Shown here: one piece after another, positions 19,968 through 29,157 of the stretch
Layout of the letters: every line of letters starts with the position of its first letter
Numbering within the stretch: the stretch's first letter is position 1
Assembly: GCF_000026945.1 (NCBI RefSeq)
Contig: NC_012863.1
Span: forward strand, 649,501-713,500
Reading direction: 5' to 3'
Length of the DNA stretch: 64,000 bases
Source: Candida dubliniensis CD36
Taxonomy: Eukaryota > Ascomycota > Pichiomycetes > Serinales > Debaryomycetaceae
The notes under the pieces: generated by a model
Told to the model about the DNA's origin: nothing
Seen by the model: only the letters and a program-made list of their open reading frames with translations
The model's database searches: none
Translations under genes and position numbers: made by a program

Positions 19968-21839
19968 ATGAATTTATCAATACTATTGGTGTCATTGTTT
20001 TTATCATTTGCATGTGCCGACGAGAGTAAGCCAACTAGCGAATTCCACGAGCACCTTCATTTGAAACCCTTGTCTCGGAACAGATTATTAACAAATTTTG
20101 AATTTGATGTTGAATCGTCACCATTTCAAATTGATTATTACAACTCCTCCTCCCCTATCGAAGTCTCCAGAAGAAGCCATTATAACTACTTTCCAAACTC
20201 TTTAGGGTTAATAATAGAGTCAACCAATACTAAAGAATTGCAATTAAAATTCACACAAGGATGGTGGGATGCTAGTTCATGGGGTCAGTTACCTTTTAAT
20301 GGTAAATATAGTGGAGGTACAGGAGTAGAGGTATCTGCTGTTATAGAAGCACCTAATGTTGAAGCTGCCAAACGTAATTGGTTAAAATTAACGAAAACCT
20401 TATCTGGGTTCTTTTGTGCATCTTTGAACTTTATTGACGATCGCATCACCACTTATCCAAAGCATGCAGTTAAAGAAATAAACCTTGATCAATATGCACC
20501 AGAAGAGGGCAATAGATTGTATTTGTTACGAGCTGCATTGCCCAGTGAACCAGTTTGTACGGAAAACTTGACCCCATTTTTGAAATTATTACCAACAAGA
20601 GGAAAGTCAGGGATTGCTTCTTTACTAGATGGGCATAAAGTTTTTGATTCTTTATGGCATGGAATGTCCATTGATGTCACTACCAATTGCGATGTTAACA
20701 ATCAATGTACTTTAAAGCTACATCAAACTGTCAATCAAGTTGTCGATATAATAAGGTCACTTCGTAAACGGAAGGAGGGAGCCATTCCAAAACCCACACC
20801 GGGAGGCCAATTAAGATGTGATACAGAAAAAACTTATAACTCTTGGCAATGCTTTCCGTTAAGCGATCCAGTGAATATAGAATGGAACTTAGAAACAATT
20901 TATGGAAGAGGGATCAATGGACCAGCATTAGCTGATGATCCACATGTGTCGAAAGTAACAATAGATGTTGACCCAACATCATGGAATATTATGTTATTAA
21001 GAGAAAAGGAAAGCTCCATTGAGGGAGACTCGTTGAGTAATCAAGAGGGAACTAACCAGATAGTCCAATATTTGCATGAAAATGTGAAATTTGATTTTCA
21101 ATTCATTGCTCAGAATAGTTCCATTGTCTTACCAGTTGATACCCCACCATTATACGCATCTCGTTCTTTAACTGGCTACTCATTGGATAAAGGAGGGTTG
21201 CGTACTGTGTTTACCAATAACGATGACAAGCCTGTTGAATTTGTGTATTTTGAATCGACTCCTTGGTTCATGAGATTGTATTTGCACACATTGAAATTGA
21301 CATTGAAAAACTCCACCGGGTTATTTGATGTTTTCAATCATGAACAATACATCAAGAACATTTATTTCCGCCCTGCTGTTGACAGAGAGAGACCATCTCA
21401 TATGGAGTTAATGATGGAAGTACCTGCTAAACTGACATTAGCTATATCGTATGATTTTGATAAGTCATTGTTGTTGTATCGCGAGTACCCTCCAGATGCA
21501 AATCATGGGTTCGATGTCGAGCCTGCAGTCATATCTGTTTTTAATAACGACAATGAAAAAGTATATGAATTCCGAACAACCAGTTTATTGTTAACATTAC
21601 CTACACCAGATTTCTCGATGCCTTATAACGTTATCATAATGACATGTACAGTTTTATCTATGGTTTTTGGTACTATATTTAACTTATTGACAAAGAAGGT
21701 TGTCACTGAAGAGGAATTTGAAGAAATAGCGGCCAACACAAAATTGGCCAAATTAAAGAGAGGCATAAAATCAACTATTCAGCAACTCAAAGGTCAAAAA
21801 AAACAAAGAAACTTACAAACAGAAACTAGTAAGCAATAA
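19968..21839 (+). CDS. GPI16: GPI transamidase subunit Gpi16 (PIG-T)
   Basis: This 623-residue protein belongs to the Gpi16/PIG-T family, a subunit of the ER complex that attaches GPI anchors to proteins. The N-terminus is a signal peptide (about residues 1-17, ending ACA). A large lumenal domain follows with conserved Trp-rich segments (KFTQGWWDASSWGQLPFNG, near residue 95). A single transmembrane helix lies at about residues 553-575, followed by a Lys-rich cytosolic tail. The open frame extends six codons upstream to a TTG, but the first ATG (19968) directly starts the hydrophobic signal peptide, so I use it. Length is close to yeast Gpi16 (610). The stop is 71 bases from the end of convergent ELP5, so transcripts probably overlap. 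Confidence 0.95.
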   Translation: MNLSILLVSLFLSFACADESKPTSEFHEHLHLKPLSRNRLLTNFEFDVESSPFQIDYYNSSSPIEVSRRSHYNYFPNSLGLIIESTNTKELQLKFTQGWWDASSWGQLPFNGKYSGGTGVEVSAVIEAPNVEAAKRNWLKLTKTLSGFFCASLNFIDDRITTYPKHAVKEINLDQYAPEEGNRLYLLRAALPSEPVCTENLTPFLKLLPTRGKSGIASLLDGHKVFDSLWHGMSIDVTTNCDVNNQCTLKLHQTVNQVVDIIRSLRKRKEGAIPKPTPGGQLRCDTEKTYNSWQCFPLSDPVNIEWNLETIYGRGINGPALADDPHVSKVTIDVDPTSWNIMLLREKESSIEGDSLSNQEGTNQIVQYLHENVKFDFQFIAQNSSIVLPVDTPPLYASRSLTGYSLDKGGLRTVFTNNDDKPVEFVYFESTPWFMRLYLHTLKLTLKNSTGLFDVFNHEQYIKNIYFRPAVDRERPSHMELMMEVPAKLTLAISYDFDKSLLLYREYPPDANHGFDVEPAVISVFNNDNEKVYEFRTTSLLLTLPTPDFSMPYNVIIMTCTVLSMVFGTIFNLLTKKVVTEEEFEEIAANTKLAKLKRGIKSTIQQLKGQKKQRNLQTETSKQ

Positions 21840-21910
21840 TTAAAAAAATTCATGCATTTTAAATATATATATATAGAAAGTGTTGTAATCAGTAAAGTTA
21901 ACATTTTCGT

Positions 21911-22807
21911 TTAAAATGGGTCTTCATAAGGATCTTCTTCATCGTAGTCATCGTCTTTTTCAAACTCATATACGATTGCACCACCAGCGGCACCCAATGA
22001 CTCTTGTGCTTGCAAGAATGGCAACTCAACTTGTTCACGAGCAAGCTTTTGCTTTGAACTGGTTGTCAAATTAAATGTTGTCAAGTCTTTCAATAGGCTT
22101 TCATCTTCTTGCAAAGTTTCCTCAGAATCTTGTTTGTCTTTCCAAAGTTCATATTCATGACTTAGACTATTGATCGTGAGGGCATATGTTAATGAACGAC
22201 CAGATTTCCTTCGATTTGTAAGTATAACTTTGAAAATGGAACTATTCAAATTAGTGTTAATTGGAAATGTCAAATTTTTAACTTTGGCTTCTAGTTCTTC
22301 CTCGTCTAAAGAGTCAGGTATTAAAGGATACAACTCAAATATTGTGCTTGCAATATAAGTCAATAATGTTTCCGATGATGGATAATTTGGATACTTTGAT
22401 AACGATGTGGTACATTGGGTATGATAAACACCAACTAAGGTTATTGTTGGACCAACTAATTGTGCCACAAAGTGGGCCAACTCATCATTATTGACATAAT
22501 TCAAGGAATCCACAATTATTAATAGTCTTTCATTGGATTCTCTCAAAGGCTTGACTTTTTCAATAATTTGAAGTAAAGTCATTGCCGAACAATCAATAAA
22601 TTCATTGCAATAATCAGGTTCATTTATTGTTTCAAATGACAAATAAATAATCTTACTAGTAGTTTTAGAACACCTATGGACATATTCTTGAATTAAATAG
22701 TATGATGATTGAGTTAATGAATCCAAAATCAAGTGGAACGAAGAATTCTCTTTGAGTGATAACAATCGAGTCAATAACACTGTCGCATTTTGCGAGGTAG
22801 ATGCCAT
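21911..22807 (-). CDS. ELP5: Elongator subunit Elp5 (Iki1)
   Basis: This 298-residue protein matches yeast Elp5/Iki1 from end to end. The N-terminus (MASTSQNATVLLTRLLSL) and the very conserved acidic C-terminus (EKDDDYDEEDPYEDPF) are hallmarks. Elp4, Elp5 and Elp6 form a hexameric RecA-like ring in Elongator, which modifies wobble uridines (mcm5/ncm5) in tRNA anticodons. Elp5 keeps the RecA fold but lacks Walker motifs, as here. The conserved KRKSGRSL-type segment appears as NRRKSGRSLTY near residue 203. It is divergent from HSH155 across 208 bases. Confidence 0.96.
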   Translation of the reverse strand: MASTSQNATVLLTRLLSLKENSSFHLILDSLTQSSYYLIQEYVHRCSKTTSKIIYLSFETINEPDYCNEFIDCSAMTLLQIIEKVKPLRESNERLLIIVDSLNYVNNDELAHFVAQLVGPTITLVGVYHTQCTTSLSKYPNYPSSETLLTYIASTIFELYPLIPDSLDEEELEAKVKNLTFPINTNLNSSIFKVILTNRRKSGRSLTYALTINSLSHEYELWKDKQDSEETLQEDESLLKDLTTFNLTTSSKQKLAREQVELPFLQAQESLGAAGGAIVYEFEKDDDYDEEDPYEDPF

Positions 22808-23015
22808 TCTATACTAGCTGTAGAAGATGGCGAATGGGAACGAAGTTGAAGTAAAGAGGAGTTGTAACTAACGAGCGAAACAAGCCAAACCAAACTGGAA
22901 AAAAAAAAAAAAAACCAAATAGTTTGACACCCAAGAAAAACTCTCGATGAGATTAAACTGTTGATAGTGCGAAACTAATTCCAATGCTTTAATAAAAACT
23001 AACGTATTACCTTGT

Positions 23016-26000
23016 ATGAAACAGAATATGGCACCCATTGAACGAAAAAGAAATTTGGCTGGTAATTACTCCATACCTGAATCCTTGAATAAGGAGCTAC
23101 GGAAAGAGTTTGCCGAAGATGTATCGACTCCAATGGATAAATTACAAGATGACATCATTAATCAAAACAATTACAATAAAAAACGATTTCAGAGGTCTAT
23201 TGTGCTAGATTTGGACGAGCAAAAGAGTTATAAACAAATTATGAATGAAAGAAACTTGGAAAGAGAAGAGCTCCGAGTAGAAAAGCTAATTAAAGAAAAA
23301 GGGGAGGGAGCTACTCAAACTATTGAAAGCACTCAAGAAAAGTTATTACCCCGTAAAAGAAAACAGAGATGGGATGTATCACCAGAAGAATACAAGAGGC
23401 AAAAAGAGTCTGAAGAAAGTAACGAATTGGTTAAACATTCTACATCTTCACTTATTGCAGAATTGGTACAGGGCAAAGTTCCTGTGGTTAAGGGGATTCC
23501 ATTAACAGATTCGATATTGGAAAAAATATTGCCACCTGGGTATATAAAAGTGAATCCTCCCGCACATTTCAAGCAAAATGAAGAGACATTGCCACCAGAT
23601 TTATCTGATGCCGTGACTACTACATCAGAATATTATTTGCCCCCGACCAATGAATCAGTAAGTATTTCCACAACAGAAATTCCAACCGATGTACCAGGAG
23701 TAAAAGGCTTGGAATTTTTCAAAGAGGAAGATATGAAGCATTTTGGGAAGCTAGTTCATTCAAACCCGGAATCCTTGAATGATGAAGAAAAGAAAGAACT
23801 AAACGCTATGAAACTAGTGTTGAAGATAAAAAATGGATCGCCAATCACACGTAAACGGGCTATGAAACAATTAACCAATAATGCCTTGAGATTTGGTCCC
23901 AAAGTTTTATTAAATCAAATTCTTCCTATATTATTGGAGCCTAACTTAACTCCCCAGGAAAGGCATTTGCTTATCAAAATGATTGGAAGAATTATATACC
24001 AATTAGATGAGTTAATTCGACCATATACTTCAAAAGTCCTTACTGTCATATCGCCATTCTTAATAGATGAAGACCCTACAGTTAGATTGGAGACACGGGA
24101 AATCATTTCTGGTTTAACCAAAGCAGTGGGTTTAGCAAATATTATATCGACATTAAGGCCAGACTTGGACCACGTTGACGAGTACGTCCGAAACTTGACA
24201 GCACGAATATTCGCCATAGTGGCCAACACGTTAGGTTTAAAATCATTTTTGCCATTCTTAAAAGCAGTCATCAAGTCGAAAAGGAATTGGACAGCAAGAC
24301 ACACCGGTATCAAAATAATTCAACAATTGTGTATTATGCTAGGGCAAGGAAATGGTACCACAATATTGCCATATCTTTCAAATATAGTTGAAATTTTGAA
24401 ACCTCCAATTAATGACGAGTCCTTACAAGTTAGAACTATAACAGCATTAACTTTAGCTCAACTAGCTGATAATGTGTCACCATATGGCATTGATTCGTTT
24501 GAACCAATATTGGAACCAGTTTGGTTTGGAATTAGAAAACACAGAGGGAAAGGTTTGGCTAGTTTCTTAAAATGTATTGGGGCCATGATCCCGTTGATGT
24601 CGTATGATCCCAATTACGAGGATTACACTAATTATTATACTACAGAACTTATGCATATCATAACACGTGAATTCAAGTCTCCTGATGAAGATATGAGAAA
24701 GACTATTTTGCGTATTATAATGGGGTTACCTTTGTCGAGAAAGCTTATTCCAGGTTATGAAAAATCGATTGTGAAGCCATTTGTTAATGCATTTTGGAAT
24801 CGTCGTACTGCTTCAGATTCAACGCAAATCACGAGGCTAGTAGTGGAAGCGACCAATCATTTGGCTATTAAATTTGATTTCCTAGACATGTTAGAGCACA
24901 TTGTATACTTTACAAAAGACGACAATGAACAATTGCGGAAATTGGCGATTGAAGCTGTTAATAAATTAATTTCCAACAATAGACAAGAATTGATAGGTAT
25001 GGATTCCCAATTGGATAGAAAATTGGTTGATGGTGTTTTATTTGCCTTTCAAAAGCAAACTCAACACCAAAAGATATACTTGACCTGTTTTGGAACATTG
25101 GCAGATGCTTTAAATGTAAGATTAAAACCTCATTTAAATTCAATACTAAGTACCATCTTGTACCGAATGAAGAATAAATTGGCAGAGATAAGACAACAAG
25201 CTTCAGATTTGATTGCTATTATAGCTCCAGTGATTAAGCAATGTTCAGAACATGACGATGAATTGTTAATGAAATTGATATTAATTTTGTATGAGTCACT
25301 TGGTGAAGTCTACCCAGAAGTTTTGGGATCAATTCTAAATGCATTATATTCATGTCTTGATTCAATTGACAAAGCAACATTATATACCATGTCAAATCCT
25401 TCAATCAATCAAATTCTACCAACATTAACCCCAATTTTGAAGAATCGACACGAAAAAGTTCAAGAAGCATGTATTAAATTGGTGGGATTAATAGCTAGAA
25501 AGAATTCGGAAACCATAAATGCAAAAGAATGGATGCGTATTTGTTTTGATTTGTTGGAAATGTTGAAGGCTCAACGTAAAAGAATTCGAATTGCCGCTAA
25601 CAGTACATTTGGCTATATTGCCAAAACTATTGGGCCTCAAGATGTAATAGTTATGCTTCTAAATAATTTACGTGTTCAAGAACGTCAATTAAGAGTTTGT
25701 ACAGCAGTTGCAATGGGTATAGTTGCTGAAACTTGTTTACCATTTACTGTTTTGCCAGCAATCATGAATGAATACAGAATTCCTGAAAAAAATGTGCAAA
25801 ATGGTGTATTAAAAGCGATGAGTTTTATGTTTGAATATTTGGATGGGAAAATCACAAAGGATTATTTGTTTGCTATAACACCTTTGCTAGAAGATGCATT
25901 GACAGATAGAGATTTAGTACATCGTCAAACTGCTGCAACAGTGATTTTTCATATAGCAATAAATTGTATTGGATTAGCCGATAATGATTATAGTGATGTT

Positions 26001-26303
26001 TTCATTCATTACTTGAATTTGATTATGCCTAATGTTTTTGAAACATCACCGCACGTGATTTCAAGGATTTTGGAGAGTATAGATGCCTTAAGATTGGTTA
26101 TTGGTAATGGGACTTTTACAAACTACGTTTGGTCTGGATTGTTTCACCCGGCAAGGAAAGTCAGAACACCATACTGGAAGATTTTCAATAATGCATATGT
26201 TCAATGCAGTGATGCATTAGTTCCGTGTTATCCAAGAATTGAGAATCTTCCGGATGACAAAGAGTTAAGTTACAAATTGGAAGAGTTGGATTTGTTTTTA
26301 TAG
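23016..26303 (+). CDS. HSH155: U2 snRNP SF3b subunit Hsh155 (SF3B1)
   Basis: This 1095-residue SF3B1 homologue acts in branch-site recognition by the U2 snRNP. The N-terminal about 250 residues are charged and disordered and hold one U2AF-ligand-type motif, Lys-Arg-Lys-Gln-Arg-Trp-Asp (RWD at residues 118-120), and a p14-contact segment (GIPLTDSILEKILPPGY, near 157-173). From about residue 260 to the end it is a helical HEAT-repeat superhelix with the highly conserved SF3B1 blocks (for example RAMKQLTNNALRFGPK and VRNLTARIFAIVANTLG). Length lies between S. cerevisiae Hsh155 (971) and human SF3B1 (1304). The second Met (23028) is an alternative start, and both are in good context. Confidence 0.96.
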   Translation: MKQNMAPIERKRNLAGNYSIPESLNKELRKEFAEDVSTPMDKLQDDIINQNNYNKKRFQRSIVLDLDEQKSYKQIMNERNLEREELRVEKLIKEKGEGATQTIESTQEKLLPRKRKQRWDVSPEEYKRQKESEESNELVKHSTSSLIAELVQGKVPVVKGIPLTDSILEKILPPGYIKVNPPAHFKQNEETLPPDLSDAVTTTSEYYLPPTNESVSISTTEIPTDVPGVKGLEFFKEEDMKHFGKLVHSNPESLNDEEKKELNAMKLVLKIKNGSPITRKRAMKQLTNNALRFGPKVLLNQILPILLEPNLTPQERHLLIKMIGRIIYQLDELIRPYTSKVLTVISPFLIDEDPTVRLETREIISGLTKAVGLANIISTLRPDLDHVDEYVRNLTARIFAIVANTLGLKSFLPFLKAVIKSKRNWTARHTGIKIIQQLCIMLGQGNGTTILPYLSNIVEILKPPINDESLQVRTITALTLAQLADNVSPYGIDSFEPILEPVWFGIRKHRGKGLASFLKCIGAMIPLMSYDPNYEDYTNYYTTELMHIITREFKSPDEDMRKTILRIIMGLPLSRKLIPGYEKSIVKPFVNAFWNRRTASDSTQITRLVVEATNHLAIKFDFLDMLEHIVYFTKDDNEQLRKLAIEAVNKLISNNRQELIGMDSQLDRKLVDGVLFAFQKQTQHQKIYLTCFGTLADALNVRLKPHLNSILSTILYRMKNKLAEIRQQASDLIAIIAPVIKQCSEHDDELLMKLILILYESLGEVYPEVLGSILNALYSCLDSIDKATLYTMSNPSINQILPTLTPILKNRHEKVQEACIKLVGLIARKNSETINAKEWMRICFDLLEMLKAQRKRIRIAANSTFGYIAKTIGPQDVIVMLLNNLRVQERQLRVCTAVAMGIVAETCLPFTVLPAIMNEYRIPEKNVQNGVLKAMSFMFEYLDGKITKDYLFAITPLLEDALTDRDLVHRQTAATVIFHIAINCIGLADNDYSDVFIHYLNLIMPNVFETSPHVISRILESIDALRLVIGNGTFTNYVWSGLFHPARKVRTPYWKIFNNAYVQCSDALVPCYPRIENLPDDKELSYKLEELDLFL

Positions 26304-26437
26304 AGGAATATGAATATAAATACTTGTATTCAGATGTGACAACAATACTAATAGTCATGAAATTGAGAGAAACTAACAACCTTGCACATAAAACAGAAGC
26401 GCAGTGATTATTGCACTGATGAAATTTACACCATCGT

Positions 26438-27451
26438 TTAGTCAGTCTCATAAGCAATGTTCAAGTTAGCATTTCTGTAGACGTAGTTACGTACCTGAAC
26501 TTTATCTTCATCGTAATCAACAACATCATCATCAACATCGTCGTCGTCAACATCGTCATCACCGTCTTCCACTTCATATTCTGCCCTGCCATCAAAATCC
26601 CCATCTCCATCTTCTGCAGGTATTTCTTCCCAATTTTCTGATTCACGAATATATAGTCTAGTAACATATCTGGTAACTTTTCTAGCTTGTAATTCCAATA
26701 TGTCCTCAATATCCGCCAAATCAATCTCTTCATCTGAAGTACTAGGTGTGACACTAGTTGATATAACACCGGGATAACAATCGATATATATTTCATTATT
26801 TTCACTATCATTAAACTGAGGAATCGATGACATCCAGTTCATTATTTTTTCTTTATAAGTCATATTGGGAGCCTTTCTGGGGTTTAATGTGTTGAAAACT
26901 TCCAAAGTTGGTGACACTGTTGTTTCTCCACTATCATGCTGTTGTTGTGGATGTTGTAGCTGTTGGTGCGAGTTCGGCGGTTGGAGCAAATGTGGTGGTG
27001 CTAATGGTCGAGGAATGTGTAGCGGTGTAGGGGTCACCGCAGATGATTCTGTGTAATTGTTAGTTATTGAGGTACCTCGTCTTGGATAATAACTAGGTAT
27101 ATTTCTGGGAATATGGTCTGCTACAGAACCACTGCCATAACCTTTCACATAAATATAACCATCAGGAGCTACAGGAAGTCCTGAAGTAACTTTTTTCGTT
27201 GAAACGCCGTTCTTTAGTGTATTAGCAGTTGAGATATTGAAGCTGTACATAGGCGGGTAAGCTACATTCTTTGGTATTGATCTCTTTGGTTGCTGTTGTT
27301 GAGGATTAATTGAGCTGGACAATATGCTGCTATTGTTGCTATTGCAATTATTGTTTGCTGTATTGTTGGTATCCACTGTTTTCACAAGTAATTGGTTGTT
27401 GTTTGCTAGAGGATGAAGAATTGACTGTTGCCGCTTTGTTTTATCATCCAT
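26438..27451 (-). CDS. Unrecognised acidic protein with low-complexity N-terminus
   Basis: This is a 337-residue protein when started at the first ATG (27451). The open frame runs nine codons further up to a TTG. The N-terminal part has Asn-rich and Gln-rich stretches (near residues 28-55 and 165-175). A basic Gly/Tyr segment (PDGYIYVKGYGSGSV, near 98-112) and a central block (TYKEKIMNWMSSIPQF, near 199-214) look conserved in style. Residues about 230-275 form an acidic/Leu helix region followed by VTRYVTRLYIRESENWEE, then a strongly acidic Asp/Val tail. No signal peptide or membrane segment. I do not recognise the family. The middle block could be a docking domain, but that is only inference. 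It is convergent with HSH155 (134 bases). Confidence 0.8.
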   Translation of the reverse strand: MDDKTKRQQSILHPLANNNQLLVKTVDTNNTANNNCNSNNSSILSSSINPQQQQPKRSIPKNVAYPPMYSFNISTANTLKNGVSTKKVTSGLPVAPDGYIYVKGYGSGSVADHIPRNIPSYYPRRGTSITNNYTESSAVTPTPLHIPRPLAPPHLLQPPNSHQQLQHPQQQHDSGETTVSPTLEVFNTLNPRKAPNMTYKEKIMNWMSSIPQFNDSENNEIYIDCYPGVISTSVTPSTSDEEIDLADIEDILELQARKVTRYVTRLYIRESENWEEIPAEDGDGDFDGRAEYEVEDGDDDVDDDDVDDDVVDYDEDKVQVRNYVYRNANLNIAYETD

Positions 27452-27516
27452 GATAAATTGTGAATTATTACCCAACAATAATTAATAAAACTGTGTTTCT
27501 CTATTTTGAACTTCAA

Positions 27517-27756
27517 TCAAACGACAAAACTAATGATATTAATAAATAATTCGAAACTACTTGTGTTTGTATAAGTTCTTGTGGATGAAAGAAAAACTGG
27601 AGTATTTGTATAATGATAGGAGAGAGCTTGATTGCAAAAATCTAAGAGTAAGTCGTGTGGGCAAAGTAAAAAATAATTACACCCCACAATACCGTCATCT
27701 CCAGCAAACACCAAGGGAATGAACAATGCAGCCATAAATATCACTGTTTTGTCCAT
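27517..27756 (-). CDS. Possible small secreted peptide, 79 codons
   Basis: An ATG-initiated frame begins with a signal-peptide-like stretch (charged Lys3 then FMAALFIPLVFAG) and continues with four Cys between about residues 26 and 41 before losing protein character. It lies in the space between the divergent acidic-protein gene and NSE3 and on the same strand as the former, 65 bases from its ATG. It may be a chance frame in 5' flanking DNA or an upstream ORF in the leader. I have no homologue in mind, so confidence is low. Confidence 0.2.
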   Translation of the reverse strand: MDKTVIFMAALFIPLVFAGDDGIVGCNYFLLCPHDLLLDFCNQALSYHYTNTPVFLSSTRTYTNTSSFELFINIISFVV

Positions 27757-28033
27757 ATTGTGAGGTAGAATCTTGCAAAGGCTTTTCTCGTCATTTAGTC
27801 ATTTGTATTCTTGCTGTTAATTTCTAATGTATTCTCCAATAGACTATATACGGGATAGTATTTGTAATTCTGATTCATTATTTGTTGGAAAATTGTTAAG
27901 CGTTTCTATAATCTGTTCTATCTCTCTTGCATTAGAAAAGGAACCAGCTAAAAACAATTCAGACTTTTTTCAAATAATATACATTCTTTTCATCATTGAA
28001 ATGTTTATGTTTGAGCAGTTAGTGTTTTAAAAG

Positions 28034-28039
28034 ACGCGT
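28034..28039. promoter_or_regulatory. Perfect MCB element upstream of NSE3
   Basis: ACGCGT, the full six-base MluI cell-cycle box bound by MBF, sits 96 bases before the NSE3 ATG. G1/S expression would fit a DNA-repair SMC subunit. A perfect ACGCGT is rare in DNA this AT-rich. Confidence 0.55.
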
Positions 28040-28134
28040 ACTCAATCACGAAACAGGGAGAAAAAAAAAATATTTTGTTGGCGTTTCTACATCTAGCTAT
28101 ACCATACAAACCAACCCAGATTAATATTCATATC

Positions 28135-29157
28135 ATGAGTCTGTTGAAACGAAAAATCCCACTTGATGAAATTGAAGATTTTATTGCTGAAGAAGAAGAA
28201 GAGGAGGAAGAAGAAGAAGACGGTGGTTTATATGAGGAAGATAATGAATACGTTGAACCAAGTGGAACAGCAACACCTCTTGATGAGAGTGAGATTCAAC
28301 ATGTCGTAAATCAAGTTGTTAGATTGTTTCTTTCTAGAGAATTGAATGGCAGAACTACAAGACCAGATGTTATTAGAAAACATATTAAACATAATTTGGG
28401 GAGAAAAATTACCACTGAAAAGTTAATACAACAAGCAAATATAATATTAACAGAAGTATATGGATTGAAGATAGAGGAAGTCCCCACAATAAAACAAGAG
28501 GATAAAAAATCATTGAAATCAAGAAAAGTTGCCTCAGATAGAAATCCTTATATGGTGACAAGTGCGTTACTGAGCAAATCAAGAGCCATTCTAGGGGAAT
28601 TGTGGAACCAAAATTTATCCCAGAGTGTGAAAAAGATTGACATTGGTGGTAATAAATTCTTTTTACCAAAATATTCTATAACTTCAATACCTGGATCCCA
28701 TTATGAGTTGGTCAAGACTGGGATTATGCTTGTTATAATTTCCCTTATTATATTGAATGAGAATCATGTTTCAGAGTCTGCATTATTGAAGAATCTTCAC
28801 AAGTTTGGTATAAGTAGTAATCTTAATGTTAAAAACAGTAACTTTAACTTGAATAGCCAGGACTTGCTTAAGGAATTGGTGAACAAGGATTATATCCTCA
28901 AAAATGTCATTAAGGGAAGATCTGAACTGGAGAACATTTTTGACTATTCTATAGGACAGAGATCATTGGTTGAATTTTCACCTCAAGGAGTGTTTGATTA
29001 TATTAAAATTATATATGGAAGCAAGTTTGATAGCACCATAGCAGAGAGGGCGTTAGTTACCATTGAAAGAGCATATGGGGTTGCTTTACACAATGCAGAG
29101 GAAAATAATGAACGAGAAGGATCAACTGAGGCCAACAGTCAAGACGGATCAGAGTAG
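28135..29157 (+). CDS. NSE3: SMC5/6 complex subunit Nse3 (MAGE domain)
   Basis: This 340-residue protein has the MAGE-homology winged-helix pair of Nse3. The conserved VVNQVVRLFLSRE segment near residue 45 is followed by RPDVIRKHI and by the second lobe with GIMLVIISLIIL, near residue 198. Nse3 forms a subcomplex with Nse1 and Nse4 that bridges the heads of the SMC5/6 complex and binds DNA in repair and replication. A Glu run near residue 16-30 is a low-complexity insert. The open frame extends upstream to a TTG at 28075. I choose the ATG at 28135 because it begins a typical Nse3 N-terminus and leaves the MCB box in the promoter. Confidence 0.9.
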   Translation: MSLLKRKIPLDEIEDFIAEEEEEEEEEEDGGLYEEDNEYVEPSGTATPLDESEIQHVVNQVVRLFLSRELNGRTTRPDVIRKHIKHNLGRKITTEKLIQQANIILTEVYGLKIEEVPTIKQEDKKSLKSRKVASDRNPYMVTSALLSKSRAILGELWNQNLSQSVKKIDIGGNKFFLPKYSITSIPGSHYELVKTGIMLVIISLIILNENHVSESALLKNLHKFGISSNLNVKNSNFNLNSQDLLKELVNKDYILKNVIKGRSELENIFDYSIGQRSLVEFSPQGVFDYIKIIYGSKFDSTIAERALVTIERAYGVALHNAEENNEREGSTEANSQDGSE

